Shown: in pieces, positions 1 through 6,096 of the stretch
Numbering within the stretch: position 1 is the first letter of the stretch
How the letters are laid out: each line of letters starts with the position of its first letter
Assembly: GCA_029263635.1 (NCBI GenBank)
Contig: JAJUFY010000041.1
Coordinates: forward strand, 1 to 11,594
Length of the DNA stretch: 11,594 nt
DNA from: Ectothiorhodospiraceae bacterium
Lineage (GTDB): Bacteria > Pseudomonadota > Gammaproteobacteria > Nitrococcales > AK92
Direction of reading: 5' to 3'
Position numbers and translations under genes: made by a program
The notes under the pieces: generated by a model
Told to the model about the DNA's origin: nothing
Databases searched by the model: none
The model's input: only the letters and a program-made list of their open reading frames with translations

Positions 1-1148
1 AAGAACTCGGTCGGGATGCCCAGGGCGCGGTAGATGATGCCCGAGTAGAAGTCGACGTTCGGGTAGAGCTTGCGCTCGATGAAGTATTCGTCCTGCAGGG
101 CGATTTCTTCCAGCCGCATGGCCAGTTCGAGCTGCGGATCGTTGCTCATGCCGAGCTCGGGGAGCACCTCATGGCAGGTCTTGCGGATGATGGTCGCCCG
201 CGGGTCGTAGTTCTTGTAGACGCGGTGACCGAAGCCCATCAGCCGGAACGGGTCGTTCTTGTCCTTGGCCTTGGCGATGTACTTGGGCACGTTATCGACG
301 GTGCCGATTTCCTCCAGCATGTTCAGCACCGCCTCGTTGGCGCCACCGTGGGCAGGGCCCCAGAGGGCGGCGCAGCCGGCGGCAATGGCCGCGAACGGGT
401 TGGTGCCGGTCGAGCCGGCCAGGCGCACGGTCGAGGTGGAGGCGTTCTGCTCGTGGTCGGCGTGCAGGATCAGCAGCTGATCCAGCGCCTTCTCGGCGAC
501 CGGGTTGATCTCGTAGCGCTCGGACGGCCGCGAGAACAGCATGTTGAGGAAGTTGCCGACGTAGCTCAGCTCGTTCTTCGGGTAGACGAACGGCTCGCCG
601 CACATGTGCTTGAAGGCGGCTGCGGCGATGGTCGGCATCTTGGCGATGATGCGGTGCGCGCACAGGTCGCGGCTGGCCGGATCGTTGATGTCGAGACCGT
701 CGTGGTAGAAGGCGGAGAGGGAGCCGACCACGGCGGTCAGCATTGCCATGGGGTGAGCGTTGTAGTGAAAGCCGTTGAAGAAATTCTTCACGCTTTCGTT
801 GACCATCGTGTGTTTGGTGATGGAGTCGTTGAAGCTCTCCAGCTGCTCCGCGGTCGGCAGCTCGCCGTACAGCAGCAGGTAACAGACTTCGATGAAGCTG
901 CTCTGTTCGGCTAGCTGCTCGATGGGATAGCCGCGGTAGAGCAGTACACCCTGGTCGCCGTCGATGAAGGTGATGTCGCTGCGGCAGCTGGCGGTGGAGG
1001 TGAAACCAGGGTCGTAGGTGAAGTAATTGAATTCTTTGTAGAGGTCCTTGATGTCGATCGTGTCTGGGCCGTGGGTGCCGCTGCGGATTGGAAACTCGGC
1101 GCTTTTACCGCTCGTATTGTCGGTAATCGTGACAGTTTTTTTCGACAT
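1..1148 (-). CDS. gltA: Citrate synthase, 3' end cut by window edge
   Basis: Condenses oxaloacetate and acetyl-CoA to citrate, the entry step of the TCA cycle, in the cytoplasm. The window holds residues 1-382; hexameric type II enzymes are usually about 425-430 residues, so some 45 C-terminal residues lie beyond position 1. Family motifs are all in place: HADHEQN (from His229), GPAHGGANE with His267, GFGHRVYK with His308, and PNVDFYSG with Asp366. By family knowledge these match the catalytic His264, His305 and Asp362 of the E. coli enzyme. The protein begins MSKKTVTITD at the ATG ending at 1148, with AGGAG (1157-1161) eight bases upstream, which supports this start. It is transcribed leftward behind the rpmE2 terminator, so it probably has its own promoter in the 1149-1399 gap. 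A long open frame on the opposite strand is a high-GC shadow. Identification is secure. Confidence 0.97.
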   Translation of the reverse strand, partial: MSKKTVTITDNTSGKSAEFPIRSGTHGPDTIDIKDLYKEFNYFTYDPGFTSTASCRSDITFIDGDQGVLLYRGYPIEQLAEQSSFIEVCYLLLYGELPTAEQLESFNDSITKHTMVNESVKNFFNGFHYNAHPMAMLTAVVGSLSAFYHDGLDINDPASRDLCAHRIIAKMPTIAAAAFKHMCGEPFVYPKNELSYVGNFLNMLFSRPSERYEINPVAEKALDQLLILHADHEQNASTSTVRLAGSTGTNPFAAIAAGCAALWGPAHGGANEAVLNMLEEIGTVDNVPKYIAKAKDKNDPFRLMGFGHRVYKNYDPRATIIRKTCHEVLPELGMSNDPQLELAMRLEEIALQDEYFIERKLYPNVDFYSGIIYRALGIPTEF

Positions 1149-1352
1149 GGAACACTCTCCTAACACTTCGCTCGTGGCCGCTCCTGCTCACGCTGTTGCA
1201 GGCTGTGGGTAAGGGGCGGCGGTTGTGCGCGTACTTGGCGTTACATCGATGCCGATACGGCGGTACAGTCGCCGGTCCGGAGCCGATGGCACTGCGCCGG
1301 CATGGTAAAGCCGGGGTGCGGCGGCTGGGTTAAGCCCGGCAAAGGCGGGCCG

Positions 1353-1381
1353 ATAGTAGCAATAAACCGATGGACCGGAAA
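1353..1381 (-). promoter_or_regulatory. Weak candidate gltA promoter in the 1149-1399 gap
   Basis: On the minus strand TTTCCG (1376-1381) and TACTAT (1353-1358) stand 17 bases apart; they match the sigma-70 boxes at 3/6 and 4/6. If used, gltA would have a leader of about 200 nt, which is long. A perfect 6-bp inverted repeat, ggaccg-gaaag-cggtcc (1372-1388), covers the -35 box and could be an operator or simply a small hairpin. The rest of 1149-1352 is GC-rich with small dyads; I see no gene in it. This is a pattern match only. Confidence 0.25.
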
Positions 1382-1399
1382 GCGGTCCTGCAGATACAA

Positions 1400-1424
1400 A
1401 GAAGGCGCCGCTGGGGCGCCTTCT
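1400..1424 (-). terminator. Intrinsic terminator after rpmE2
   Basis: A perfect 10-bp stem (1400-1409 with 1415-1424, core GAAGGCGCC/GGCGCCTTC) has a 5-nt loop. Read leftward it is followed by TTTGTAT, a short, imperfect U-rich tail. It begins 20 bases past the rpmE2 stop codon and separates that gene from gltA. Confidence 0.8.
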
Positions 1425-1444
1425 ACAAGCTATGCTATCGCAAC

Positions 1445-1705
1445 CTACTTGGCCTTATTGGTAATTCCGCCAAACCGCTTGCGGAACTGGTCGACCCGGC
1501 CACTGGTGTTCACCACCCGCTGCTTGCCGGTGAAGAACGGATGGCTCTTGCTGGACACGTCGATCTTGTAGAGCGGATATTCCTTGCCGTCGGTCCAGGT
1601 GATGGTCTCCTTGGTCCGGATGGTCGACCGGGTCAGGAAGGCGAAGTCGGACGCGAGGTCCTGGAAGACCACTTCACGGTATTCGGGATGAATGTCTTTC
1701 TTCAT
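1445..1705 (-). CDS. rpmE2: Ribosomal protein L31, type B (zinc-independent)
   Basis: Structural protein of the 50S subunit, located at the intersubunit bridge near the central protuberance. The 86-residue product begins MKKDIHPEYREVVF and contains SSKSHPFFTGKQ and GRVDQFRKRFGG, all typical of L31. It has no cysteine, so it is the C-minus (type B) paralogue that does not bind zinc; the type A form carries a Cys-based zinc site. The start at 1705 is preferred over an in-frame ATG at 1762 because it has AAGGTG (1712-1717) six bases upstream, gives the conserved family N-terminus, and the upstream ATG overlaps the predicted -10 box. It has its own promoter and terminator. In many bacteria type B L31 is derepressed by Zur under zinc starvation; I see no clear Zur-type palindrome here, so regulation is open. 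Confidence 0.95.
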   Translation of the reverse strand: MKKDIHPEYREVVFQDLASDFAFLTRSTIRTKETITWTDGKEYPLYKIDVSSKSHPFFTGKQRVVNTSGRVDQFRKRFGGITNKAK

Positions 1706-1761
1706 GGCTTGCACCTTGGCGAGGGCGAACGGGTCGCCGGCCGGCGAACCGAAAGGCGGCA

Positions 1762-1790
1762 ATCATAGTCTTCCTGTCCGGTGCTGGCAA
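1762..1790 (-). promoter_or_regulatory. Sigma-70-type promoter for rpmE2
   Basis: On the minus strand TTGCCA (1785-1790, 5/6 to TTGACA) and TATGAT (1762-1767, 5/6 to TATAAT) are separated by exactly 17 bases. Transcription would start near 1755, about 50 nt before the rpmE2 ATG. The boxes lie just past the stop codon of the DUF3135 gene, so rpmE2 can be expressed independently of it. This is the best promoter match I found in the window. Confidence 0.65.
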
Positions 1791-1796
1791 GATGCT

Positions 1797-2150
1797 TCAA
1801 TGCCTTACTGGCGGGCGAAACGGCAGTACCCGCGCCCGTCGCGCGGACGGTGGCGACCGATGGGGGCGGTAGAGGCGCTCCAGCGCCTCCAGCAGGCCGC
1901 CATCGCCGAGCACGGAGTCCCACATCATGCGGGAGATCTGGATGCAGGCCGACAGCGGATTGGAGGCGCGCTCGCGGGTGCGGTCGATCCGCCACTGCAG
2001 GCGGCGCAGCCGCTCCCGGCGCTCATGCGGGACTTGCCGGAGGAAGTCTTCGATCAGCTCGGCGCGCAGCCGCTCGAATGCAGCAGGATCGCGCTTGGCA
2101 AGATCCGCCCATGCCTCGAAGTCGATCTGCTGGACTGCATGTCTGTCCAT
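1797..2150 (-). CDS. DUF3135 family protein, function unknown
   Basis: A 117-residue soluble protein without signal peptide, membrane segment or cysteine-rich site beyond a single Cys. The segment FEAWADLAKRDPAAFERLR, then RLRRLQWRIDRTRERASNP and CIQISRMMWDSVLG, matches the pattern I associate with DUF3135, a small helical family found mainly in gammaproteobacteria. The helical, Arg/Glu-rich composition fits a cytosolic protein; no catalytic motif is visible. The last 25 or so residues are Pro/Arg-rich and probably disordered. The ATG at 2150 has only a modest Shine-Dalgarno sequence (CAGGGGC). It is on the same strand as rpmE2 and divergent from rimO. Family assignment is from memory of the motif; no function is proposed. 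Confidence 0.8.
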   Translation of the reverse strand: MDRHAVQQIDFEAWADLAKRDPAAFERLRAELIEDFLRQVPHERRERLRRLQWRIDRTRERASNPLSACIQISRMMWDSVLGDGGLLEALERLYRPHRSPPSARRARVLPFRPPVRH

Positions 2151-2206
2151 GGCGCCCCTGCGGCATGCGCCGGTGCTGCAGCAGAGCGCCGGCCGTGTCG
2201 GGAGCG

Positions 2207-2236
2207 GTGAATCGGCAGCCGCAACTGCCGTATAGT
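2207..2236 (+). promoter_or_regulatory. Candidate rimO promoter
   Basis: TATAGT (2231-2236, 5/6 to TATAAT) is preceded, with an 18-base spacer, by a weak -35 box GTGAAT (2207-2212, 3/6). Transcription would start near 2243, giving a leader of about 60 nt. It lies in the 155-base gap between the divergent DUF3135 and rimO genes. Only the -10 box is convincing. Confidence 0.35.
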
Positions 2237-2305
2237 GCCGCTCCTCTTTATTCCTTATTCATTACGGCATGCCGGTGAGATTACAAGGCCGGCGAGGCAG
2301 AGAGC

Positions 2306-3628
2306 ATGGCAGTGAAGGACCCGAAAGTAGGCTTCGTCAGCCTCGGTTGCCCCAAGGCGCTGGTGGATTCCGAGCGCATCCTGACCCAGCTGCGCAGCGA
2401 GGGCTACCAGCTGGTACCCACCTACGACGACGCCGATCTGGTGGTGGTGAATACCTGTGGTTTCATCGATGCGGCCGTCGAGGAATCGCTGGAGGCGATC
2501 GGCGAGGCGCTGGCGGAAAACGGCAAGGTTGTGGTTACCGGTTGCCTGGGCGCCAAGGCCGACGTGATCCGGGAGCGGCACCCGAACGTGCTCGCCGTGA
2601 CCGGACCGCATGCCTATGAGGAGGTGCTCACCGCCGTGCACGCGCACCTGCCGCCGCGGCACGATCCCTTCACCAGCCTGGTGCCGCCGCAGGGCATCCG
2701 GCTGACGCCGCGACACTATGCGTATCTGAAGATTTCCGAAGGCTGCAACCACCGCTGCACCTTTTGCATCATTCCGTCGCTGCGCGGGGATCTGGTGAGC
2801 CGGCCGGTGGGCGAGGTGCTGGATGAAGCCGAGCGGCTGGTGCGGGCTGGCGTCAAGGAACTGCTGGTCGTCTCGCAGGACACCAGCGCCTATGGCGTCG
2901 ATCTACGCTACCGGACCGGTTTCTGGCAGGGGCGGCCGGTCAAGACCCGGCTGACAGAGCTGTGCCGGGCGCTGGGCGAACTGGGTGTCTGGGTGCGCCT
3001 GCATTATGTCTATCCCTACCCGCATGTCGACGAAGTCGTCCCGCTGATGGCGGAGGGCAAGATCCTGCCTTACCTCGATGTGCCGCTGCAGCATGCCAGC
3101 CCACGCGTGCTCAAGGCCATGCGCAGGCCGGCGTCCAGCGAGAAAACCCTGGCCCGCATCCGGGCCTGGCGGGAGATCTGCCCGGAGATCACCATCCGCT
3201 CCACGTTTATCGTCGGTTTCCCCGGCGAAACCGAGGCCGAGTTCGAGGAGCTGCTGGCCTTCCTGGAGGAGGCGCAGCTCGACCGGGTCGGCTGCTTCAA
3301 GTACTCGCCGGTCGACGGCGCGGAAGCCAATGCCCTGGCGGAGCAGGTGCCGGAAGAGGTCAAGGAGGAGCGGCTGGAGCGCTTTATGACGCTGCAGGCG
3401 CGGATCAGCGCCGCCAAGCTGCAGGCCAAGGTCGGCAGCACCCGGCGCATTCTCATCGACGAGGTCGACGACGGCGTGGCTATCGGGCGCAGCACGGCCG
3501 ATGCGCCGGAGATCGACGGAAAGGTCTATGTCGAGCAGGGTCGTGGCCTGCGGCCGGGCGAATTCGCCGATGTGCGTATCATTGCCGCCGACGCGCACGA
3601 TCTGCAGGCGGAGCTGTTGATCGACTGA
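2306..3628 (+). CDS. rimO: Ribosomal protein S12 methylthiotransferase RimO
   Basis: Radical SAM enzyme that adds a methylthio group to the beta-carbon of the conserved aspartate (Asp89 in E. coli) of ribosomal protein S12, using S-adenosylmethionine and two [4Fe-4S] clusters. At 440 residues it has the usual family length. The N-terminal MTTase domain has Cys15 (SLGCPKALVDSE), Cys51 (NTCGFID) and Cys80 (VTGCLGAK), which by family knowledge bind the auxiliary cluster. The radical SAM motif C-N-H-R-C-T-F-C gives Cys147, Cys151 and Cys154. YVYPYP, PLQHAS and GFPGETEAEF are typical of the core. The last 65 or so residues form the TRAM domain. SLGCPKALVDSE and RGDLVSRP point to RimO rather than MiaB. 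The ATG at 2306 follows a weak GAGG (2294-2297). It is a single-gene unit closed by a strong terminator. Confidence 0.97.
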   Translation: MAVKDPKVGFVSLGCPKALVDSERILTQLRSEGYQLVPTYDDADLVVVNTCGFIDAAVEESLEAIGEALAENGKVVVTGCLGAKADVIRERHPNVLAVTGPHAYEEVLTAVHAHLPPRHDPFTSLVPPQGIRLTPRHYAYLKISEGCNHRCTFCIIPSLRGDLVSRPVGEVLDEAERLVRAGVKELLVVSQDTSAYGVDLRYRTGFWQGRPVKTRLTELCRALGELGVWVRLHYVYPYPHVDEVVPLMAEGKILPYLDVPLQHASPRVLKAMRRPASSEKTLARIRAWREICPEITIRSTFIVGFPGETEAEFEELLAFLEEAQLDRVGCFKYSPVDGAEANALAEQVPEEVKEERLERFMTLQARISAAKLQAKVGSTRRILIDEVDDGVAIGRSTADAPEIDGKVYVEQGRGLRPGEFADVRIIAADAHDLQAELLID

Positions 3629-3634
3629 GCACGC

Positions 3635-3666
3635 GCGCCGGCAATCCACCGGCGCTTTTGGTTTTT
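3635..3666 (+). terminator. Strong intrinsic terminator after rimO
   Basis: The stem GCGCCGG (3635-3641) pairs perfectly with CCGGCGC (3649-3655) across a 7-nt loop and is followed by TTTTGGTTTTT (3656-3666). It starts six bases after the rimO stop codon, so rimO is probably not co-transcribed with the lipoprotein gene downstream. Confidence 0.9.
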
Positions 3667-4004
3667 CTGGCGCTCCGATAATTTTTAGAATCCGTCACGT
3701 TTTTCTCTTTCTTCATTCCCTTTCGGAAATCATCTTCATCGTCTTGATCATGACGAGTGCGAGCTGGTGCGCATTTTGATTGTGTGCCAGTTCAATGTTT
3801 GCAGGTGTTCTACTTCACAGAATTACCCTGTTTTGTCGCGATTTGGCGTCAACCCATTGTTTGGTGACGCAATCCTCAGAACGGCAATATCCCGCCCGCT
3901 AAATTTCCCCGGCACTTCGAGTGGGACGCCAGTGCGGCCTTCCACTTAATTCGATCAACTCGCGCAATCCAATATGGATTTGCCCGATAGATGGGATAAG
4001 AAAC
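3667..4004 (+). promoter_or_regulatory. AT-rich, possibly structured leader region before the lipoprotein gene
   Basis: About 340 bases without a convincing gene. GC is about 40-53% per 60-base line over 3661-3900, far below the surrounding genes. Several possible RNA stems can be read: 3764-3772 with 3782-3790 (9 pairs, 3 of them G-U); GCGTCA/TGACGC (3846-3851 with 3865-3870) extended inward by CCA/TGG; a hairpin 3919-3947 of 11 pairs around one C-C mismatch; and a long-range stem 3883-3892 with 3976-3984 (9 pairs, one bulge). The 3' arm of the last also takes part in a local hairpin AATCCA-ATA-TGGATT (3966-3980), so the two cannot form together. The octamer CGCAATCC occurs twice (3868-3875 and 3963-3970). 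No sigma-70 promoter is convincing. A regulatory role is inferred. Confidence 0.4.
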
Positions 4005-4448
4005 ATGAGATTTGTGCCGCAAAAATTGCGTTACACCATGATGCTGGTTTCTATGTCGGCTGTGCTGGCGGCCTGTGGCGGCGGCGGTGGTTCGTCCGGC
4101 GGTCCCAGCGGCGGCGGGCCGGTTGGCGGTACGCCGGACGAAGGCTACGCGATCCTGTCCTGGGAAGCGCCGGTGACCCGAGAGGACGGCAGCTGCCTGG
4201 ATGATCTGGCGGCCTACCGTATCAGCTACGGCCTGGCGCCGGGCACTTACGACAAGACCGAGACGGTCAGCGTCGAAGACATGTCGGCAGTGGATACCGG
4301 CCGTTCGACCGATTGCGGCAAGATCAAGAGCTACAGCTACGTGGTCGAGGACCTCGGCACGGCTTCCTGGTATTTCGCCGTGCAGGCCGTGGACAGCGCC
4401 GGCAACGTCAGCGATTACTCCAACGAGGCCATCAGGACCATCCAGTAA
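4005..4448 (+). CDS. Small lipoprotein with fibronectin III-like domain
   Basis: A 147-residue predicted outer-membrane lipoprotein of unknown function. Residues 1-23 form a signal peptide (basic start with Lys7 and Arg9, then the hydrophobic segment MMLVSMSAVLAA) ending in the lipobox LAAC; Cys24 would be lipidated, and Gly at +2 does not signal inner-membrane retention. Residues 25-46 are a flexible Gly/Ser/Pro linker. Residues 48-147 look like one fibronectin type III-like beta sandwich: AILSWEAP, AAYRISYG, then SWYFAVQAVDSAGNVSDYSNEA. Two cysteines (GSCLDD and TDCGK) could form a disulfide in the periplasm or at the surface. The ATG at 4005 is chosen over a GTG at 3921 because only it places the signal peptide at the N-terminus. 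It stands alone behind the AT-rich leader; its own base composition is like its neighbours. It may bind a polymer or act as an adhesin, but there is no direct evidence. Confidence 0.88.
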   Translation: MRFVPQKLRYTMMLVSMSAVLAACGGGGGSSGGPSGGGPVGGTPDEGYAILSWEAPVTREDGSCLDDLAAYRISYGLAPGTYDKTETVSVEDMSAVDTGRSTDCGKIKSYSYVVEDLGTASWYFAVQAVDSAGNVSDYSNEAIRTIQ

Positions 4449-4457
4449 GACCGTGTA

Positions 4458-4490
4458 CTTCACCGGAGCCGCGACGCGGCTCCGGTGAGG
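4458..4490. terminator. Long perfect hairpin without U-tract between convergent genes
   Basis: CACCGGAGCCGC (4461-4472) and GCGGCTCCGGTG (4476-4487) form a perfect 12-bp stem with a 3-nt loop. It extends to 15 pairs (4458-4490) with one G-U. No run of T follows on either strand, so it is not a standard intrinsic terminator. It lies 9 bases after the lipoprotein stop codon and about 60 bases past the end of the converging Rof-like gene. It could end or protect both transcripts, perhaps with Rho. A 14-bp perfect palindrome, CATGGCCGGCCATG, follows at 4507-4520. Confidence 0.55.
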
Positions 4491-4549
4491 CCATGTCCGC
4501 AACTGCCATGGCCGGCCATGCCTTGCGATGCGCCTGTGCCGAGCTGCCC

Positions 4550-4789
4550 CTAGACCGGGGTAAAGCGCGTGATCCGATCCAGGCGGACTTCCAGCGGCTG
4601 GCCATGGCTGTCCTCGGCGAGCAGGAACTCCTCGTGCTCACGGGTGCGCAGATCGACCGGCAGTACCTGTTCCAGGCGCGTTCGGCCCTGCCGGGTTTGC
4701 CACGCCATGCGGATGCGGACCTGGTGCATGATGGCGATTTCCAGTTCCGCGTACATCTGGCAGGGAATAGGGCGGTAGTCGGTACTCAT
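4550..4789 (-). CDS. rof: Rof-like Rho-binding antiterminator
   Basis: A 79-residue cytosolic protein resembling E. coli Rof (YaeO, 84 residues), which binds transcription terminator Rho and inhibits termination. Shared features, compared from memory, are YRPIPC near the N-terminus (YQPINC in Rof), YAELEIA (YDNLELA), the middle VDLRTREHEEFLLAED (compare DLVSRKNVEYLVVE), and the C-terminal LEVRLDRITRF (RELRLDKIASF). This is the compact Sm-like beta-barrel fold of that family. The ATG at 4789 has GGTGG about seven bases upstream. It is the last gene on the leftward strand after hemW, with a 105-base gap that holds no terminator and only a poor promoter match (TTGCAG, 18 bases, CATATG). It converges on the lipoprotein gene. 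Family membership is fairly clear; actual Rho binding is inferred. Confidence 0.8.
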   Translation of the reverse strand: MSTDYRPIPCQMYAELEIAIMHQVRIRMAWQTRQGRTRLEQVLPVDLRTREHEEFLLAEDSHGQPLEVRLDRITRFTPV

Positions 4790-4894
4790 GGGCTGCCACC
4801 GTTTCGCGGCGATTCGCAGACCCGGCCCATATGGCGCCTTTTTCGCGCGTTCTGCAAGGGGCGTCGGCCACGGCAGAGGATGCCTGTCTGCGTT

Positions 4895-6076
4895 TCAGGC
4901 CGGGTCCGGCACGAAGATCTGCAGCAGTTCGTTGAGGTAGCGCTGTCCGTCCGGCGTCGGACGTACCTGCCTGTCGTCGACCCGGAGCCAGCCCTGAGCT
5001 TCCGCTTGACCGATCAGTGGTCGGACCTGCGACCATGCCAGCCCGGTATGCGCCTCCCAGGTGTCGATGCCGAATCCTGCCCGCAGTCGCAGGGCGTTCA
5101 TCATGAATTCGAGGGTCACATCGTCGCGGCTGAGCAGACGGTCGTCCTGGATCGCTGCCGGGCTGCCGGCGAGCTTCTGGTAATCGCGCGGGTGCCGGTG
5201 CTTGGCGTAGCGGCGGATGGTGCCGGCGGCAGCGTCGGTCAGCTTGCCGTGGGCGCCGGCGCCGAGCGCCAGGTAGTCACCAAAGGTCCAGTAATTGATG
5301 TTGTGGCGCGCTTCCCGGCCCGGACGCGCGTAGGCGGAGATCTCGTAATGCCGGTAGCCGGCGTCGGCCAGCCGGGCCTGGCAGGCCACCTGCATCTCGA
5401 AGATCAGGTCGTCGTCGGGCAGTGCCGGAGGGCGCGCATGGAACAGCGTGTTCGGTTCCAGGGTGAGCTGGTAGTGGCTGATGTGGGCGGGAGCGAGCGC
5501 GATCGCCTGTTCCAGGTCGGCCAGCGCGCCGGCCAGGTCCTGATCGGGCAGACCGTACATCAGGTCCAGGTTGAAATTGTCGAAGCCGGCGGCGCGGGCG
5601 GCCTCGACCGCGCGCAGGGCCTCGGCGCTGCCGTGGATGCGGCCGAGCCGCCGCAGTTTGGCGTCGTCGAAGCTCTGGATGCCGATCGACAGCCGGTTCA
5701 CGCCGGTGGCGCGAAAGCCGCGGAAGCGTTCCTGTTCGACCGTCCCCGGATTCGCTTCCAGGGTGATCTCGGCGTCGGCTGCCAGATTGAGCGAGTGCCG
5801 CACTGCCTCGAGCAGGTCCGCGATGGCCTCGGCGCTGAACAGGCTGGGGGTGCCGCCGCCGATGAAGACGGTGCGCACCGGCCGGTTGCCGGCGCGCTCG
5901 GCCTCGGCGGCGAGGTCGCGCAGCAGGGCGTCCAGATAGGCCTGCTCGGGCAGCTCGCCACGCAGGGCATGGGAGTTGAAGTCGCAGTACGGGCACTTGC
6001 GCACGCACCACGGCAGGTGGATGTACAGGCTCAGCGGCGGCGGGGCCGTGAACTCGAAGGTCGGATCGCTGGTCAC
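4895..6076 (-). CDS. hemW: Radical SAM haem chaperone HemW
   Basis: Binds haem and is thought to insert it into respiratory enzymes; formerly annotated as oxygen-independent coproporphyrinogen III oxidase-like. The 393-residue protein has YIHLPWC and the cluster motif C-V-R-K-C-P-Y-C-D-F (Cys24, Cys28, Cys31), then GGGTPS (73-78), the radical SAM SAM-binding glycine motif. The position two after the third Cys is Phe, not the extra Cys of true HemN, which is why it is called HemW. SIGIQSFDDAKLRRLGR and NFNLDLMYGLPDQ are typical of the core; LEFMMNALRLRAGF marks the C-terminal HemW domain. The GTG at 6076 (MTSDPTFEF...) is chosen for length and because it lies 20 bases past the rdgB stop. The open frame continues upstream only as rdgB overlap. 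The Shine-Dalgarno is weak, so translation may be coupled to rdgB. Confidence 0.95.
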   Translation of the reverse strand: MTSDPTFEFTAPPPLSLYIHLPWCVRKCPYCDFNSHALRGELPEQAYLDALLRDLAAEAERAGNRPVRTVFIGGGTPSLFSAEAIADLLEAVRHSLNLAADAEITLEANPGTVEQERFRGFRATGVNRLSIGIQSFDDAKLRRLGRIHGSAEALRAVEAARAAGFDNFNLDLMYGLPDQDLAGALADLEQAIALAPAHISHYQLTLEPNTLFHARPPALPDDDLIFEMQVACQARLADAGYRHYEISAYARPGREARHNINYWTFGDYLALGAGAHGKLTDAAAGTIRRYAKHRHPRDYQKLAGSPAAIQDDRLLSRDDVTLEFMMNALRLRAGFGIDTWEAHTGLAWSQVRPLIGQAEAQGWLRVDDRQVRPTPDGQRYLNELLQIFVPDPA

Positions 6077-6096
6077 GCCGGCATCGACCGCGCCGC

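Noticed and set aside
171..914. A 247-codon open frame opposite gltA
   Set aside because: The minus-strand citrate synthase has all catalytic motifs; the other strand is a shadow.
3881..3990. A c-di-GMP-I (GEMM) riboswitch
   Set aside because: Only short pieces (GGCAA, GGGACGC, TTGCC) resemble it. The conserved GACGCAAAGCC core is not kept, the spacing is too long, and GTGGGA pairs better with TTCCAC in a different hairpin.
3921..4004. A 28-residue N-terminal extension of the lipoprotein from a GTG
   Set aside because: It would bury the lipoprotein signal peptide inside the protein and lies in the AT-rich leader.
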